A DNA stretch of 64,000 bases. Origin: Stenotrophomonas rhizophila. Its GTDB lineage: Bacteria > Pseudomonadota > Gammaproteobacteria > Xanthomonadales > Xanthomonadaceae. Below are positions 10,148 through 18,146 of this stretch, one piece after another. The position numbers and the translations under genes are program-made. The stretch's first letter is position 1. Each line of letters starts with the position of its first letter. The stretch is taken from NCBI RefSeq assembly GCF_001704155.1, contig NZ_CP016294.1:1237501-1301500 (forward strand). Reading direction: 5' to 3'. Below the pieces are notes generated by a model. That model did no database searches. It was not told the DNA's origin and worked only from the letters and a program-made list of their open reading frames with translations.

Positions 10148-11934
10148 GGGGTGTCGTCTTCAACGGGAGGTTGTTCGATGCCCAGTCTAGGCCCATCGCC
10201 GAGCGACAGTTGCGGCCAGCGTGCTGGATGGATCGTCAGGTTACCCCGCAGCAGCGGGTCGTACGCCGGGTCGCCGCGGTATTCGGAGGGCATCGGGAAC
10301 TCGATCTTGCCGGCATCGGTCCAGTCCTTGCCATCGCGCGCGTGCAGGCGGCATACCGCGCCACCCCACGAGGGCTCGTGGCACAACAGCATCTCGTCCA
10401 CGCCATCGCCATCCAGGTCGCGGCGCAGTGCCACGCAGACCTCGTCCATTTCCAGGCAGCTGCTGACGTTCACGGTCCCGGCCAGCAACGCCTGCCACCA
10501 GTCCGAGTCTGGCGCCGGGCTGCTCTTGGCCAGTTTCAGCTGCTGCTGCAGCACCTTGAGGTCTTTGATGGCGTCGCTGTAGTTCCCATAACGGACTTGC
10601 CGCGCGTCCACGCTCAGGACATTGGCGATCAGGGTGCTTGCACGCGGATCGTCGCGGAAGCGCGGGTCCTGCTGCAGTTCCTTCAGCACCTCGGCGCCGC
10701 GCCGGCCATAGCCGAAGCGCAGATCGGTGGCGTCTTCGCCCTTGATTGCCGGCGCGGTTGCCTGCAGCCGGGCCATCTGGCTGGCCAGGCTGATCCGGAT
10801 CGGGTCCAGCACCGGCGTATTGGCCAGCACCGCCGCACCCAGCACCACCCAGCACATCCAGCGGTTGACCGGTTCGATCCGCTGCAGCCAGCGCCCGCGC
10901 CTGCGCACTGCGGCCAGCGCATAACCCACCGCGTAACCGCACACCAGCAGCGCCGCCAGCAGCGCCCAGAAGCGCTCCAGGGTGACCCCGTACTGGCTGA
11001 TGCGCAGGCCCATTGCATACAGCGCCAGCGCCGCATACACCGGCAGCGTGAGCAGGCTGGCCTCGACCAGCCGGCGCAGCCACGCCGGGTAGGGCGGCAG
11101 CTCGCTTTCATGCTGGTACACCGCGTTGCTGAAGACGATCAGCAGCAGCACCAGAGTCAGCAGTACCGTGGCTGCCGAGCGCGTGCGCCACAGCGGCTCC
11201 AGCCCGGTGAAGGGCAGGCAGACCACGAAGATCACCGCGATGAACGCCAGCAGCGGCAGCAGGCCGCGCGCCACGGCAAACAGCACCTGGCGGATGACCT
11301 GGATGGCCCGGTCCTGGGTGCGCCCGATCAGCACGCCGAACCCGAACAGCATGCCAGTGGCCAGCGCGATGAAGGCTTTTTCGCGGAACAGGTCGCGGAA
11401 GAAGTGGATGTCCACCAGGTTGAACAGCGCCGCCCACAGCCACAGCAGCATCCAGGTCAGCCCAGTGAAGCCCAGTGCCAGCGCAAGGGTCAGCCCGTTC
11501 TGCCAGGCGCGCTCGAACAGGGCTGCGTAGGTGGCGCGCCAGTGTCCGTGCTGCAGCCGGAACTGCCACCACGGCAGCGCGACGAACACCGCGACGGCCA
11601 CGCACACGGAGAACGGCAGCAGCAGCGGTGCCTGGCGCAGGTCGTCGGGCGTTCCGCCCAGGTTCCAGCCGATCCATCCGGCCATCGCCAGCACCAGGGC
11701 CGAGGCCAGCGCCGCGTGCAGCCACAGGCGGCGGTCGCGCAGGTCCACCAGGGTCAGCGCAACGGCGGTGGGGACGCTCAGCACCCAGGTGTACCAGCAC
11801 AGGCGCGTGGCGAATGCCTGGAACGGCCCGTGGTCGGCCGCTTCCTGCACCGCGTACAGCATCAGGCCCTGCAACAGCGCGATCAGCACGATGGCGGCGC
11901 GCGAGGCAGGGGAAAGGGATGGCTGCGGGTTCAT
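10144..11934 (-). CDS. DUF4153 multi-helix membrane protein
   Basis: About 596 residues. The N-terminal two thirds hold 10 or more hydrophobic helices typical of DUF4153 proteins. The C-terminal third is soluble and includes an acidic DLDGDGVDEMLLC stretch that resembles an FG-GAP/EF-hand-like calcium loop. The start at 11934 (MNPQPS) has CGGAGAG upstream and is preferred over a Met at 12033. The function is unknown. It is divergent from algH and coupled to tag downstream. Confidence 0.75.
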   Translation of the reverse strand: MNPQPSLSPASRAAIVLIALLQGLMLYAVQEAADHGPFQAFATRLCWYTWVLSVPTAVALTLVDLRDRRLWLHAALASALVLAMAGWIGWNLGGTPDDLRQAPLLLPFSVCVAVAVFVALPWWQFRLQHGHWRATYAALFERAWQNGLTLALALGFTGLTWMLLWLWAALFNLVDIHFFRDLFREKAFIALATGMLFGFGVLIGRTQDRAIQVIRQVLFAVARGLLPLLAFIAVIFVVCLPFTGLEPLWRTRSAATVLLTLVLLLIVFSNAVYQHESELPPYPAWLRRLVEASLLTLPVYAALALYAMGLRISQYGVTLERFWALLAALLVCGYAVGYALAAVRRRGRWLQRIEPVNRWMCWVVLGAAVLANTPVLDPIRISLASQMARLQATAPAIKGEDATDLRFGYGRRGAEVLKELQQDPRFRDDPRASTLIANVLSVDARQVRYGNYSDAIKDLKVLQQQLKLAKSSPAPDSDWWQALLAGTVNVSSCLEMDEVCVALRRDLDGDGVDEMLLCHEPSWGGAVCRLHARDGKDWTDAGKIEFPMPSEYRGDPAYDPLLRGNLTIHPARWPQLSLGDGPRLGIEQPPVEDDTP

Positions 11935-12013
11935 CGTGCTCTCCGTTGCGTACACACGTCCATGACTGCACGCATCGTAGCCGAGGCTCACGCCCGTGTG
12001 AGGATGCAGCGGG

Positions 12014-12019
12014 TAGAAT
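12014..12019 (+). promoter_or_regulatory. -10 element giving a leaderless algH mRNA
   Basis: TAGAAT sits 6 bases before the algH ATG, so initiation 7 bases after the hexamer would begin at the A of the start codon. No Shine-Dalgarno sequence is present. The -35 region is weak. Confidence 0.45.
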
Positions 12020-12025
12020 GGGCCC

Positions 12026-12592
12026 ATGTCCACGTTGCCTACCTCCCTTGCCGATCACCTGCTGGTTGCGCTGCCGTCGCTGACCGATCCGACCTTCGCG
12101 CGCACCGTAAGCCTGATCTGCCAGCACGACGAGAACGGTGCCATGGGCGTGCTGGTCAACCAGCCGTCCGAGTACACGCTGGGCGATGTGCTGGCGCAGA
12201 TGGAGATCCAGACCGACGACCTCGTCCTGCGCGACCAGGTGGTGCTCAACGGCGGCCCGGTGCATCCCGAGCGTGGCTTCGTCATCCATGACGATGCTCG
12301 TGCGTGGGAGTCGAGCCTGCAGGTGGGCGAGGGCGTGTACCTGACCACCTCGCGCGACATCCTCGAAGCCATGGCCCGCGGCGAAGGCCCGCGCAATGTG
12401 CTGGTCACGCTGGGCTGTGCCGGCTGGACCGAGGGCCAGCTGGAAGGCGAGATCGCCGACAACAGCTGGCTGACCGTGCCGGCCGATGCCGAACTGCTGT
12501 TCGCCACGCCGCTGGAGCAGCGCTGGCAGGGCGCCGCCGCACGGATCGGGGTGGACCTGTTCCGGCTGACGGACTACAGCGGCAATGTCTGA
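12026..12592 (+). CDS. algH: YqgE/AlgH family protein
   Basis: A 188-residue single-domain UPF0301 protein. In Pseudomonas the homologue was named for effects on alginate expression, but the biochemical role is unsettled. Diagnostic stretches are [46 protein letters not shown] and [18 protein letters not shown]. Its end overlaps ruvX by 8 bases. The algH-ruvX-pyrB order is common in gammaproteobacteria. Confidence 0.92.
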   Translation: MSTLPTSLADHLLVALPSLTDPTFARTVSLICQHDENGAMGVLVNQPSEYTLGDVLAQMEIQTDDLVLRDQVVLNGGPVHPERGFVIHDDARAWESSLQVGEGVYLTTSRDILEAMARGEGPRNVLVTLGCAGWTEGQLEGEIADNSWLTVPADAELLFATPLEQRWQGAAARIGVDLFRLTDYSGNV

Positions 12593-13052
12593 GCCGGCCA
12601 CCATCCGCCGCGACGGCACCGTGCTCGGCTTCGATGTCGGCTCGCGCCGGATCGGGGTGGCGATCGGCAGTTCCTTCGGCACCCATGCCCGCGCCATCGC
12701 CGTGGTGGACGTGCACGGCAACGGCCCGGACTGGACCGCGGTCGAACGCCTGATCAAGGAATGGCGGCCCGATGGCCTGGTGGTGGGCGACCCGCTCACC
12801 CTGGATGGCCAGGACCAACCCAACCGCAAGCGCGCGCAGGGCTTTGCCCGCCAGCTGCGGGAACGTTTCAAGCTGCCGGTGGTGCTGATCGACGAGCGTT
12901 CCAGCTCGGTCGAAGCGGCCCGCCGGTTCGCCGTCGAGCGCGCCGAAGGCCGCAAGCGGCGCCGCGATGCGGCCACGCTGGATGCGGTGGCCGCCGCGGT
13001 GATCATCGAACGCTGGCTGTCCTCGCCGGACGATGCCACCCCCGTTTCCTGA
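12585..13052 (+). CDS. ruvX: YqgF/RuvX RNase H-fold nuclease
   Basis: Putative Holliday-junction resolvase or pre-16S rRNA nuclease of the RNase H fold, 155 residues. Acidic active-site positions fall in [35 protein letters not shown] and the C-terminal [13 protein letters not shown] helix. The start overlaps algH by 8 bases. pyrB begins 17 bases after its stop. Whether the main role is DNA or rRNA processing remains debated for the family. Confidence 0.93.
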   Translation: MSEPATIRRDGTVLGFDVGSRRIGVAIGSSFGTHARAIAVVDVHGNGPDWTAVERLIKEWRPDGLVVGDPLTLDGQDQPNRKRAQGFARQLRERFKLPVVLIDERSSSVEAARRFAVERAEGRKRRRDAATLDAVAAAVIIERWLSSPDDATPVS

Positions 13053-13068
13053 CCCCCAGACCCTGCCC

Positions 13069-14019
13069 ATGACCGCCTCGCAACTCGATTCCGACGGACG
13101 CCTGCGCCACCTGCTGACCCTGGAAGGTCTGCCCCGCGAAACCCTGCTGCAGCTGCTCGACCGCGCCGGCCAGATCCGCGATGCGGCGGTCGGCCGGGTC
13201 GGCAACAAGCGCCACGTGCTGGGCGGTTCGGCGGTGTGCACACTGTTCTTCGAACCCTCCACCCGCACCCGCAGCTCGTTCCAGCTGGCGGCGCAGCGGC
13301 TGGGCGCGGACGTGCTGAACTTCGACGCCTCCACCTCGTCTACGCGCAAGGGCGAAACCGCCTGCGACACGTTGAAGAACCTGGAAGCGATGGGCGTGCG
13401 TGGCTTCGTGGTGCGTCACCCGGATGACGGTGCCGTGGCCGAGCTGGCCGCCGCGGCGGGCGAGGGCACCGCGCTGATCAATGCCGGCGACGGCCGCAGC
13501 GCGCACCCGACCCAGGGCCTGCTGGACATGCTGACCCTGCGCCAGGCCAAGGGCGGTGATTTCTCGAAGATGAAGGTGGTGATCGTCGGCGACGTGAAGC
13601 ACTCACGCGTGGCCCGCACCGACCTGCATGCCCTGCGCACACTGGGCGTGGGCGAGATCCGCGTGTGCGGCCCGCAGTCGCTGCTGCCGGACGATGACAC
13701 GCTGAAGGGCTGCATCGTCGGCCAGGATTTCGATCAGATGCTGGAAGGCGTGGATGCGCTGATGATGCTGCGCCTGCAGCGTGAGCGCATGGAAGAAGGC
13801 CTGGTGCCGTCGATCGAGCAGTACCACGCCGAATACGGTTTGAACGCCGCGCGCCTGAAGCGCGCCGGCCAGGACGCGGCCGTGCTGCACCCGGGCCCGA
13901 TCAACCGTGGCGTGGAAGTCACCGACGACGTGGCCGACGGCCCGCAGTCGTGGGTGCTGCGCCAGGTGGCCAACGGCGTGGCGGTGCGCATGGCCGTGCT
14001 GGAAACGTTGTTGGGGTGA
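13069..14019 (+). CDS. pyrB: Aspartate carbamoyltransferase catalytic chain
   Basis: Second step of pyrimidine synthesis, joining carbamoyl phosphate and aspartate. The 316 residues are standard. The carbamoyl-phosphate loop is FFEPSTRTRSSFQLAAQRLGA; further sites are KGETACDT, HPTQGLLDMLT, VGDVKHSRVARTD and HPGPINRGVEV. The start at 13069 (MTASQLD) gives the expected N-terminus. No pyrI regulatory gene or pyrC-like partner follows; the next sequence is the repeat/RAYT region. Confidence 0.96.
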   Translation: MTASQLDSDGRLRHLLTLEGLPRETLLQLLDRAGQIRDAAVGRVGNKRHVLGGSAVCTLFFEPSTRTRSSFQLAAQRLGADVLNFDASTSSTRKGETACDTLKNLEAMGVRGFVVRHPDDGAVAELAAAAGEGTALINAGDGRSAHPTQGLLDMLTLRQAKGGDFSKMKVVIVGDVKHSRVARTDLHALRTLGVGEIRVCGPQSLLPDDDTLKGCIVGQDFDQMLEGVDALMMLRLQRERMEEGLVPSIEQYHAEYGLNAARLKRAGQDAAVLHPGPINRGVEVTDDVADGPQSWVLRQVANGVAVRMAVLETLLG

Positions 14020-14032
14020 TGGGGGCCGCGTC

Positions 14033-14328
14033 GGATCGTGTGAACGTTGGACGGAATACGGGGGCGGTGTGTTTCCGGCTTCGGATGTTTGGGCCGCGCT
14101 GCGCGCGGTTTCCGGCCAACGGCCGGGGCTACGAATTTTTACGGACCCATTGGGATTGGGATCAATCAACCGTGGGCTGCGGATCGTGTGAACGTTGGAC
14201 GGAATACGGGGGCGGTGTGTTTCCGGCTTCGGATGCTTGGGCCGCGCTGCGCGCGGTTTCCGGCCAACGGCCGGGGCTACGAATTTTTACGGACCCATTG
14301 GGATTGGGATCAATCAACCGTGGGCTGC
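14033..14328 (-). repeat. Left tandem array: two 148-bp units each holding a REP
   Basis: Two head-to-tail copies (14033-14180 and 14181-14328) differ at about one base, TTTGGG versus CTTGGG near 14090, and the start of a third copy is visible. Each unit holds a minus-strand GTAG REP (14112-14132 and 14260-14280) and a GCGCGC-type second hairpin. The units are inverted, diverged homologues of those at 14990-15437 on the other side of the RAYT gene. Confidence 0.85.
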
Positions 14329-14362
14329 GGATGGATGTGGCGTCGCCATCGACGCGTTTGTC

Positions 14363-14383
14363 GGTAGCGCCGGCCGTTGGCCG
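14363..14383 (+). repeat. GTAG REP flanking the RAYT gene (left)
   Basis: GTAGCGCCGGCC-GTT-GGCCGG in plus orientation, 21 bases before the end of the RAYT gene. It pairs as an inverted partner with the element at 14952-14974; RAYTs characteristically lie between such REPs. Confidence 0.8.
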
Positions 14384-14404
14384 GAACGCAATGCTGGACG
14401 ATGC

Positions 14405-14854
14405 CTATAGCGGCCAACGACACCATGCATGTTTGTAGTCGCCGATGTTCGCGGTGATTCCCGCGCGTATCGGGTTGCCAACGATGTAGTGCGCGTGGCG
14501 TAACAAGGCTTCGTCGGCACGCACCGCATGATCGAAGAATCCGGGTTGCCACACCTTGCCCTGTCTACCCTTCAGGCGGTTAAGCGACAGCGCGCTGGAA
14601 GATTTGAAGCGCCGCGCGACGTACGCAAGTGAATGCGAGCGCAGTTCAAACATCCAGTGAATGTGGTCGGGCATGACGACCCATGCCAGGGTGTGGGTGC
14701 ATCGGCTCCGGTCCATCTGTCGAAGCTGATTGACCACGATCTCTGCGGCTTCAGGATCATCAAACCAACGGGATTGCCCGGCACAACGCGTCGTCATGAC
14801 GTAAACCTGCCCGACAATGCTGCGGCGCCCAAGACGTAGACGATGGCTGCTCAT
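14405..14854 (-). CDS. REP-associated tyrosine transposase (RAYT)
   Basis: Single-copy Y1 HUH transposase of the TnpA-REP type, about 149 residues, thought to mobilise or spread REP elements. The HUH metal motif is HIH in VVMPDHIHWMFEL. The catalytic Tyr lies in HYIVGNPIRAGI. A basic RRFKSSSALSLNRL segment and VWQPGFFDHAVR match the family. The start at 14854 (MSSHRLRL) is preferred; the frame stays open to another Met at 14929, and neither start has an ideal ribosome-binding site. It sits between inverted REPs and larger inverted arrays, the classical REPtron layout. Confidence 0.88.
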   Translation of the reverse strand: MSSHRLRLGRRSIVGQVYVMTTRCAGQSRWFDDPEAAEIVVNQLRQMDRSRCTHTLAWVVMPDHIHWMFELRSHSLAYVARRFKSSSALSLNRLKGRQGKVWQPGFFDHAVRADEALLRHAHYIVGNPIRAGITANIGDYKHAWCRWPL

Positions 14855-14951
14855 CCTCCCATCCTCGGCGGATGGGGCGTAGTGGTGATTCAGGGAAATG
14901 CCGACATACACATCGGCCGTTACCGTCATGGAGTGTAGGTAGCCATACGAA

Positions 14952-14974
14952 GGCCGGCCAACGGCCGGCGCTAC
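14952..14974 (-). repeat. GTAG REP flanking the RAYT gene (right)
   Basis: Minus-strand GTAGCGCCGGCCGTTGGCCGGCC, inverted relative to the REP at 14363-14383. The pair encloses the transposase gene. Confidence 0.8.
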
Positions 14975-14989
14975 CGGACTGTGGCTTTT

Positions 14990-15437
14990 GGTCGATTGAC
15001 CCTAATCCCAATGGGCCCGTAAATATTCGTAGCCCCGGCCGTTGGCCGGACACCGCGCGCAGCGCGGCCCAAGCATCCGAAGGCGGCATCATCACCGCCA
15101 CCGATAATCCATCCGGCGTTTAAACGATCCGAAGCCCACGTTTGATTGACCCCAATCCCAATGGGCCCGTAAAAATTCGTAGCCCCGGCCGTTGGCCGGA
15201 CACCGCGCGCAGCGCGGCCCAAGCATCCGAAGGCGGCATCATCACCGCCACCGATAATCCATCCGGCGTTTACACGATCCGAAGCCCACGGTCGATTGCT
15301 CCCAATCCCAATGGGCCCATAAAAATTCGTAGCCCCGGCCGTTGGCCGGACACCGCGCGCAGCGCGGCCCAAGCATCCGAAGGCGGCATCATCACCGCCA
15401 CCGATAATCCATCCGGCGTTTACACGATCCGAAGCCA
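14990..15437 (+). repeat. Right tandem array: three 150-bp units each holding a REP
   Basis: Three head-to-tail copies with a 150-bp period. GTAGCCCCGGCC-type REPs fall at 15029-15049, 15179-15199 and 15329-15349, each followed by a CCGCGCGCAGCGCGG hairpin and an AT-richer linker. Copies differ at scattered bases. On the minus strand the unit aligns along its whole length with the 148-bp left unit at roughly 85 percent identity by eye. Confidence 0.85.
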
Positions 15438-15471
15438 CCCACCAGACGTCCATGACCCCGGATCGAAAAGC

Positions 15472-15494
15472 AGCCGGCCAACGGCCGGCGCTAC
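15472..15494 (-). repeat. GTAG REP overlapping the esterase stop codon
   Basis: Minus-strand GTAGCGCCGGCCGTTGGCCGGCT. Its GTAG head contains the TAG stop codon (15491-15493) of the esterase gene. Confidence 0.8.
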
Positions 15495-16291
15495 CGCTTC
15501 TGCGCGAACAGCCATTCCCACATCGCCGCGTCCGCGTACGTTGCATCCCACGCGTTGTGGTTGCCCTGCGGGTACTCGGTGTAGCGCACGTCGCCGGCGC
15601 CGGTCGCATCGAACGCGGCCTTCAATTTTCTGTCGTCGGCGGGCAGCACCACATCGTCCATTGCCCCATGGAACATCCAGATCGGCGTGGCCTTGAGGCG
15701 CTCGGCGATGGCGGCATAGGGATCGGCTTCGTTCGCCACGGACTCCACGAACAATGACGCCCGCACCGCGCGCGGCGCCAGCACCGCGCCGCACACCGGC
15801 ACGATCGCGGCGAAACGGGTGGGGTGTTCCAGCGCGATGTTCCAGCTGCCGTAGCCGCCCATCGACATGCCGGTGAGGTACTGCCGCGCAGGATCGGCAC
15901 CGAATTCGGCGATGGTGGCATCCAGCGCGGCCAGCGCGATGCGGTTGTTGATGCCCGACCATTCCTGGTCTTCCGGCGCCTGTGGCAGTACCACCAGTGC
16001 CGGGAAGTCGCGCGCGTGGTCGCGCAGGTGCGGGCCCAGCCCGGCGGTGGTCTGGCGATGGCCGTCACTGCCACGCTCGCCCGACCCATGCAGGAACAAC
16101 ACCACGGGCAACGCGCTGCGCTGCGCCTTGGCATCGCGCGGCACGAATACCTGGTAGCGCGACACCCGCCCGTCCACGGTGACGCTGCGCTCAACGAAGT
16201 GCCCCTTGTCCGCAACGCGGGTCGTGGCACAGCCGCTCATGACGAGCACCGCCACCACCCACATCCACCACGCCGCGCGCTGTCGTGCCAT
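15491..16291 (-). CDS. Esterase/PHB-depolymerase-like lipoprotein
   Basis: Probable exported serine hydrolase of 266 residues. The N-terminus MARQRAAWWMWVVAVLVMSGC is a lipoprotein signal with a lipobox ending at Cys21. The alpha/beta hydrolase core has VVLFLHGSGERG, the nucleophile motif GMSMGGYGSW, the Asp region FHGAMDDVVLP and a late His in YPQGNHNAW. The family includes feruloyl esterases and phospholipase/carboxylesterases; the substrate is unknown. Its stop codon is supplied by a REP element. Confidence 0.85.
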   Translation of the reverse strand: MARQRAAWWMWVVAVLVMSGCATTRVADKGHFVERSVTVDGRVSRYQVFVPRDAKAQRSALPVVLFLHGSGERGSDGHRQTTAGLGPHLRDHARDFPALVVLPQAPEDQEWSGINNRIALAALDATIAEFGADPARQYLTGMSMGGYGSWNIALEHPTRFAAIVPVCGAVLAPRAVRASLFVESVANEADPYAAIAERLKATPIWMFHGAMDDVVLPADDRKLKAAFDATGAGDVRYTEYPQGNHNAWDATYADAAMWEWLFAQKR

Positions 16292-16358
16292 TGTCTTTCC
16301 TCGGCTGAAATCGTTTTCAGTCTAGGCGCGGACGTCGGCGCAGGCATCTTGCAGTGCA

Positions 16359-16625
16359 TCAGTCCGGGCGCGGCACCGAAGCCAGGATCTCCAGCTGTTC
16401 GATCGCCTCGGGGTGGCCCTCGGCGGCAGCGGCCTGCACCTGGGCCAGGCTGGGGTGGACCACCAGCAGGATGGGGTTCTCGCACTGCGGGCAATCGAAC
16501 TCAGCCTCGTCCTCGTGCAGTTCCATGCTCATCTGGCGCGAGGTCCCCTGCCATTCGCAGGCGGGGCAGGTGTGGGTCTGGTCGCGCCAGCCGGCAGCGA
16601 AGTAGTTGTCGAGGGTCAGGGCCAT
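16359..16625 (-). CDS. Small zinc-ribbon-like protein
   Basis: An 88-residue protein with two Cys pairs, THTCPACEWQG and FDCPQCENP, spaced like a zinc ribbon. A C-terminal Ala/Glu-rich tail follows (VQAAAAEGHPEAIEQLE). No named family is recognised. It begins 13 bases after the mgtE stop on the same strand, so it is probably co-transcribed with the magnesium transporter gene, though this does not establish a joint role. Confidence 0.65.
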   Translation of the reverse strand: MALTLDNYFAAGWRDQTHTCPACEWQGTSRQMSMELHEDEAEFDCPQCENPILLVVHPSLAQVQAAAAEGHPEAIEQLEILASVPRPD

Positions 16626-16638
16626 GTCGGTGAACCGG

Positions 16639-18000
16639 TCAGTGCAGCAGGATCAGGGTGGCCAGGCCGAGGAAGCTGAAGAAGCCCATGACGTCGGTGA
16701 CCGCAGTGACGACCACGGTGCCGGCCACGGCCGGGTCCACGTTCATGCGCTTGAGCAGCAGCGGCAGCAGCACCCCGGCCAGCGCCGCGGCACAGAAGTT
16801 GATGATCAGCGCCAGGGTGATCACCAGCGACAGCAGGAAGCTGTGGAACCACAGGTAGGCGATGATGCCGACCACGGTGCCGATCAGGGTGCCGTTGATC
16901 AGCGCCACCCGCGATTCCTTCCACAGCAGGATGCGCGCGTTGCTCTGGCCCACCTGGCCCAGCGCGATGCCGCGCACCATCAGGGTCAGCACCTGCACCG
17001 CCGCGTTGCCGCCGACGCCGGCCACGATCGGCATCAGCACCGCCAGCGCAACCACCTTCTGCAGGGTCAGCTCGAACTGGCCGATCACCGTGGCCGCCAG
17101 GAAGGCGGTGCACAGGTTGATGCCCAGCCACACCACGCGGCCGCGCACGGCGCGCTTGATCGGCGAGAACAGGTCTTCTTCTTCGTCCAGGCCGGCCGCG
17201 CCCAAGGCCTGGTGCTCGGCCTGCGAACGGATGATGTCGACCACGTCATCGATGGTGATGCGGCCGAGCAGGATGTTGTTGTCGTCCACCACCGGCGCAG
17301 ACACCCAGTCATGGTCGGAGAACTGCCGGGCTACTTCGTCCGCGCTTTCGCCGACGTCGATGGCCGGCTGCTCGTCGTCGATCAAGCGGTTGATCGGGGT
17401 GCTGTCCTCGTGGGTCACCAGCGAGGCCAGCGACAGCCGGCCCAGGTACTGGTGGCGGCGGCTGACCACGAACAGGTGGTCGGTGTGGTCGGGCAGTTCG
17501 CCGCGCAGGCGCAGGTAGCGCAGCACCACGTCCACGTTGACGTCGGCGCGCACGGTCACCACGTCCGGGTTCATCAGGCGGCCGGCGCTGTCCTCGGGGT
17601 AGGACAGGACCTGCTCGAGCCGCTCGCGGTTCTCGCGGTCCATCGACTTGAGCACTTCGTCGATGACCGTATCGGGCAGGTCTTCGACCAGGTCGGCCAG
17701 GTCATCGATGTCCAGGTCTTCGACCGCGGCGATGATTTCGTCCGGGTCCATGTCGGCCAGCAGGCTTTCGCGCACTTCCTCGCCGACGTGGACCAGCACC
17801 TCGCCATCGTCTTCCGGGTCGACCAGCCCCCACACCACTTCGCGCTTGCCCGGCGGCAGCGATTCCAGCAGGTTGCCGATCTCGGCCGGCGCCAGCGTAT
17901 TGACCAGCCGGCGCACCGGACCCAGCCGCCCGCTGTCCAGTGCATCGGACAACAGTCGCAACTGGCGCGCCGTCTTGTCGTGGCGTACGGCTTCGGCCAT
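16639..18000 (-). CDS. mgtE: Magnesium transporter MgtE
   Basis: Inner-membrane Mg2+ channel of about 453 residues. The cytoplasmic N domain (superhelical repeats such as LVEDLPDTVIDEVL), a pair of CBS domains around residues 140-260 and five C-terminal transmembrane helices follow in order. The last part holds the pore-like AVLMPIVAGVGGNAAVQVLTLMVRG signature region. ATG 18000 has GGGAG seven bases upstream and is preferred to a Met at 18018. It is the last large gene of the PTS cluster on this strand. Confidence 0.95.
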   Translation of the reverse strand: MAEAVRHDKTARQLRLLSDALDSGRLGPVRRLVNTLAPAEIGNLLESLPPGKREVVWGLVDPEDDGEVLVHVGEEVRESLLADMDPDEIIAAVEDLDIDDLADLVEDLPDTVIDEVLKSMDRENRERLEQVLSYPEDSAGRLMNPDVVTVRADVNVDVVLRYLRLRGELPDHTDHLFVVSRRHQYLGRLSLASLVTHEDSTPINRLIDDEQPAIDVGESADEVARQFSDHDWVSAPVVDDNNILLGRITIDDVVDIIRSQAEHQALGAAGLDEEEDLFSPIKRAVRGRVVWLGINLCTAFLAATVIGQFELTLQKVVALAVLMPIVAGVGGNAAVQVLTLMVRGIALGQVGQSNARILLWKESRVALINGTLIGTVVGIIAYLWFHSFLLSLVITLALIINFCAAALAGVLLPLLLKRMNVDPAVAGTVVVTAVTDVMGFFSFLGLATLILLH

Positions 18001-18101
18001 GCACAGCTCCCGCGGCAAAAGAAAAAAGGCCGCTATCCCGGACAGGATGCGGCAGAGGGGGTGGTCACCGCGTCATTATCGCTTGGATGCATGACAAACC
18101 G

Positions 18102-18134
18102 GTAGGTCAGCGCGTCACGACCAACGGTCGTGAC
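18102..18134 (+). repeat. GTAG hairpin between ptsI and mgtE
   Basis: GTAG at 18102-18105 precedes a perfect 9-bp stem GTCACGACC/GGTCGTGAC (18114-18134, loop AAC). The spacing between head and stem is longer than in other copies, so this is a diverged REP. Confidence 0.55.
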
Positions 18135-18146
18135 CTGCCGGGCTGT

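Noticed and set aside
10171..12291. Long plus-strand open frame opposite the DUF4153 gene
   Set aside because: It is Gln/His/Arg-rich, matches no family and mirrors a well-supported membrane protein; such antisense frames are common in GC-rich DNA.
14033..15437. CRISPR-like array
   Set aside because: The repeated units are about 150 bp, contiguous and REP-containing, with no unique spacers and no cas genes.
18001..18146. Mg2+ riboswitch upstream of mgtE
   Set aside because: The leader is short and holds only a GTAG hairpin and an A-rich loop; no M-box type structure can be seen.
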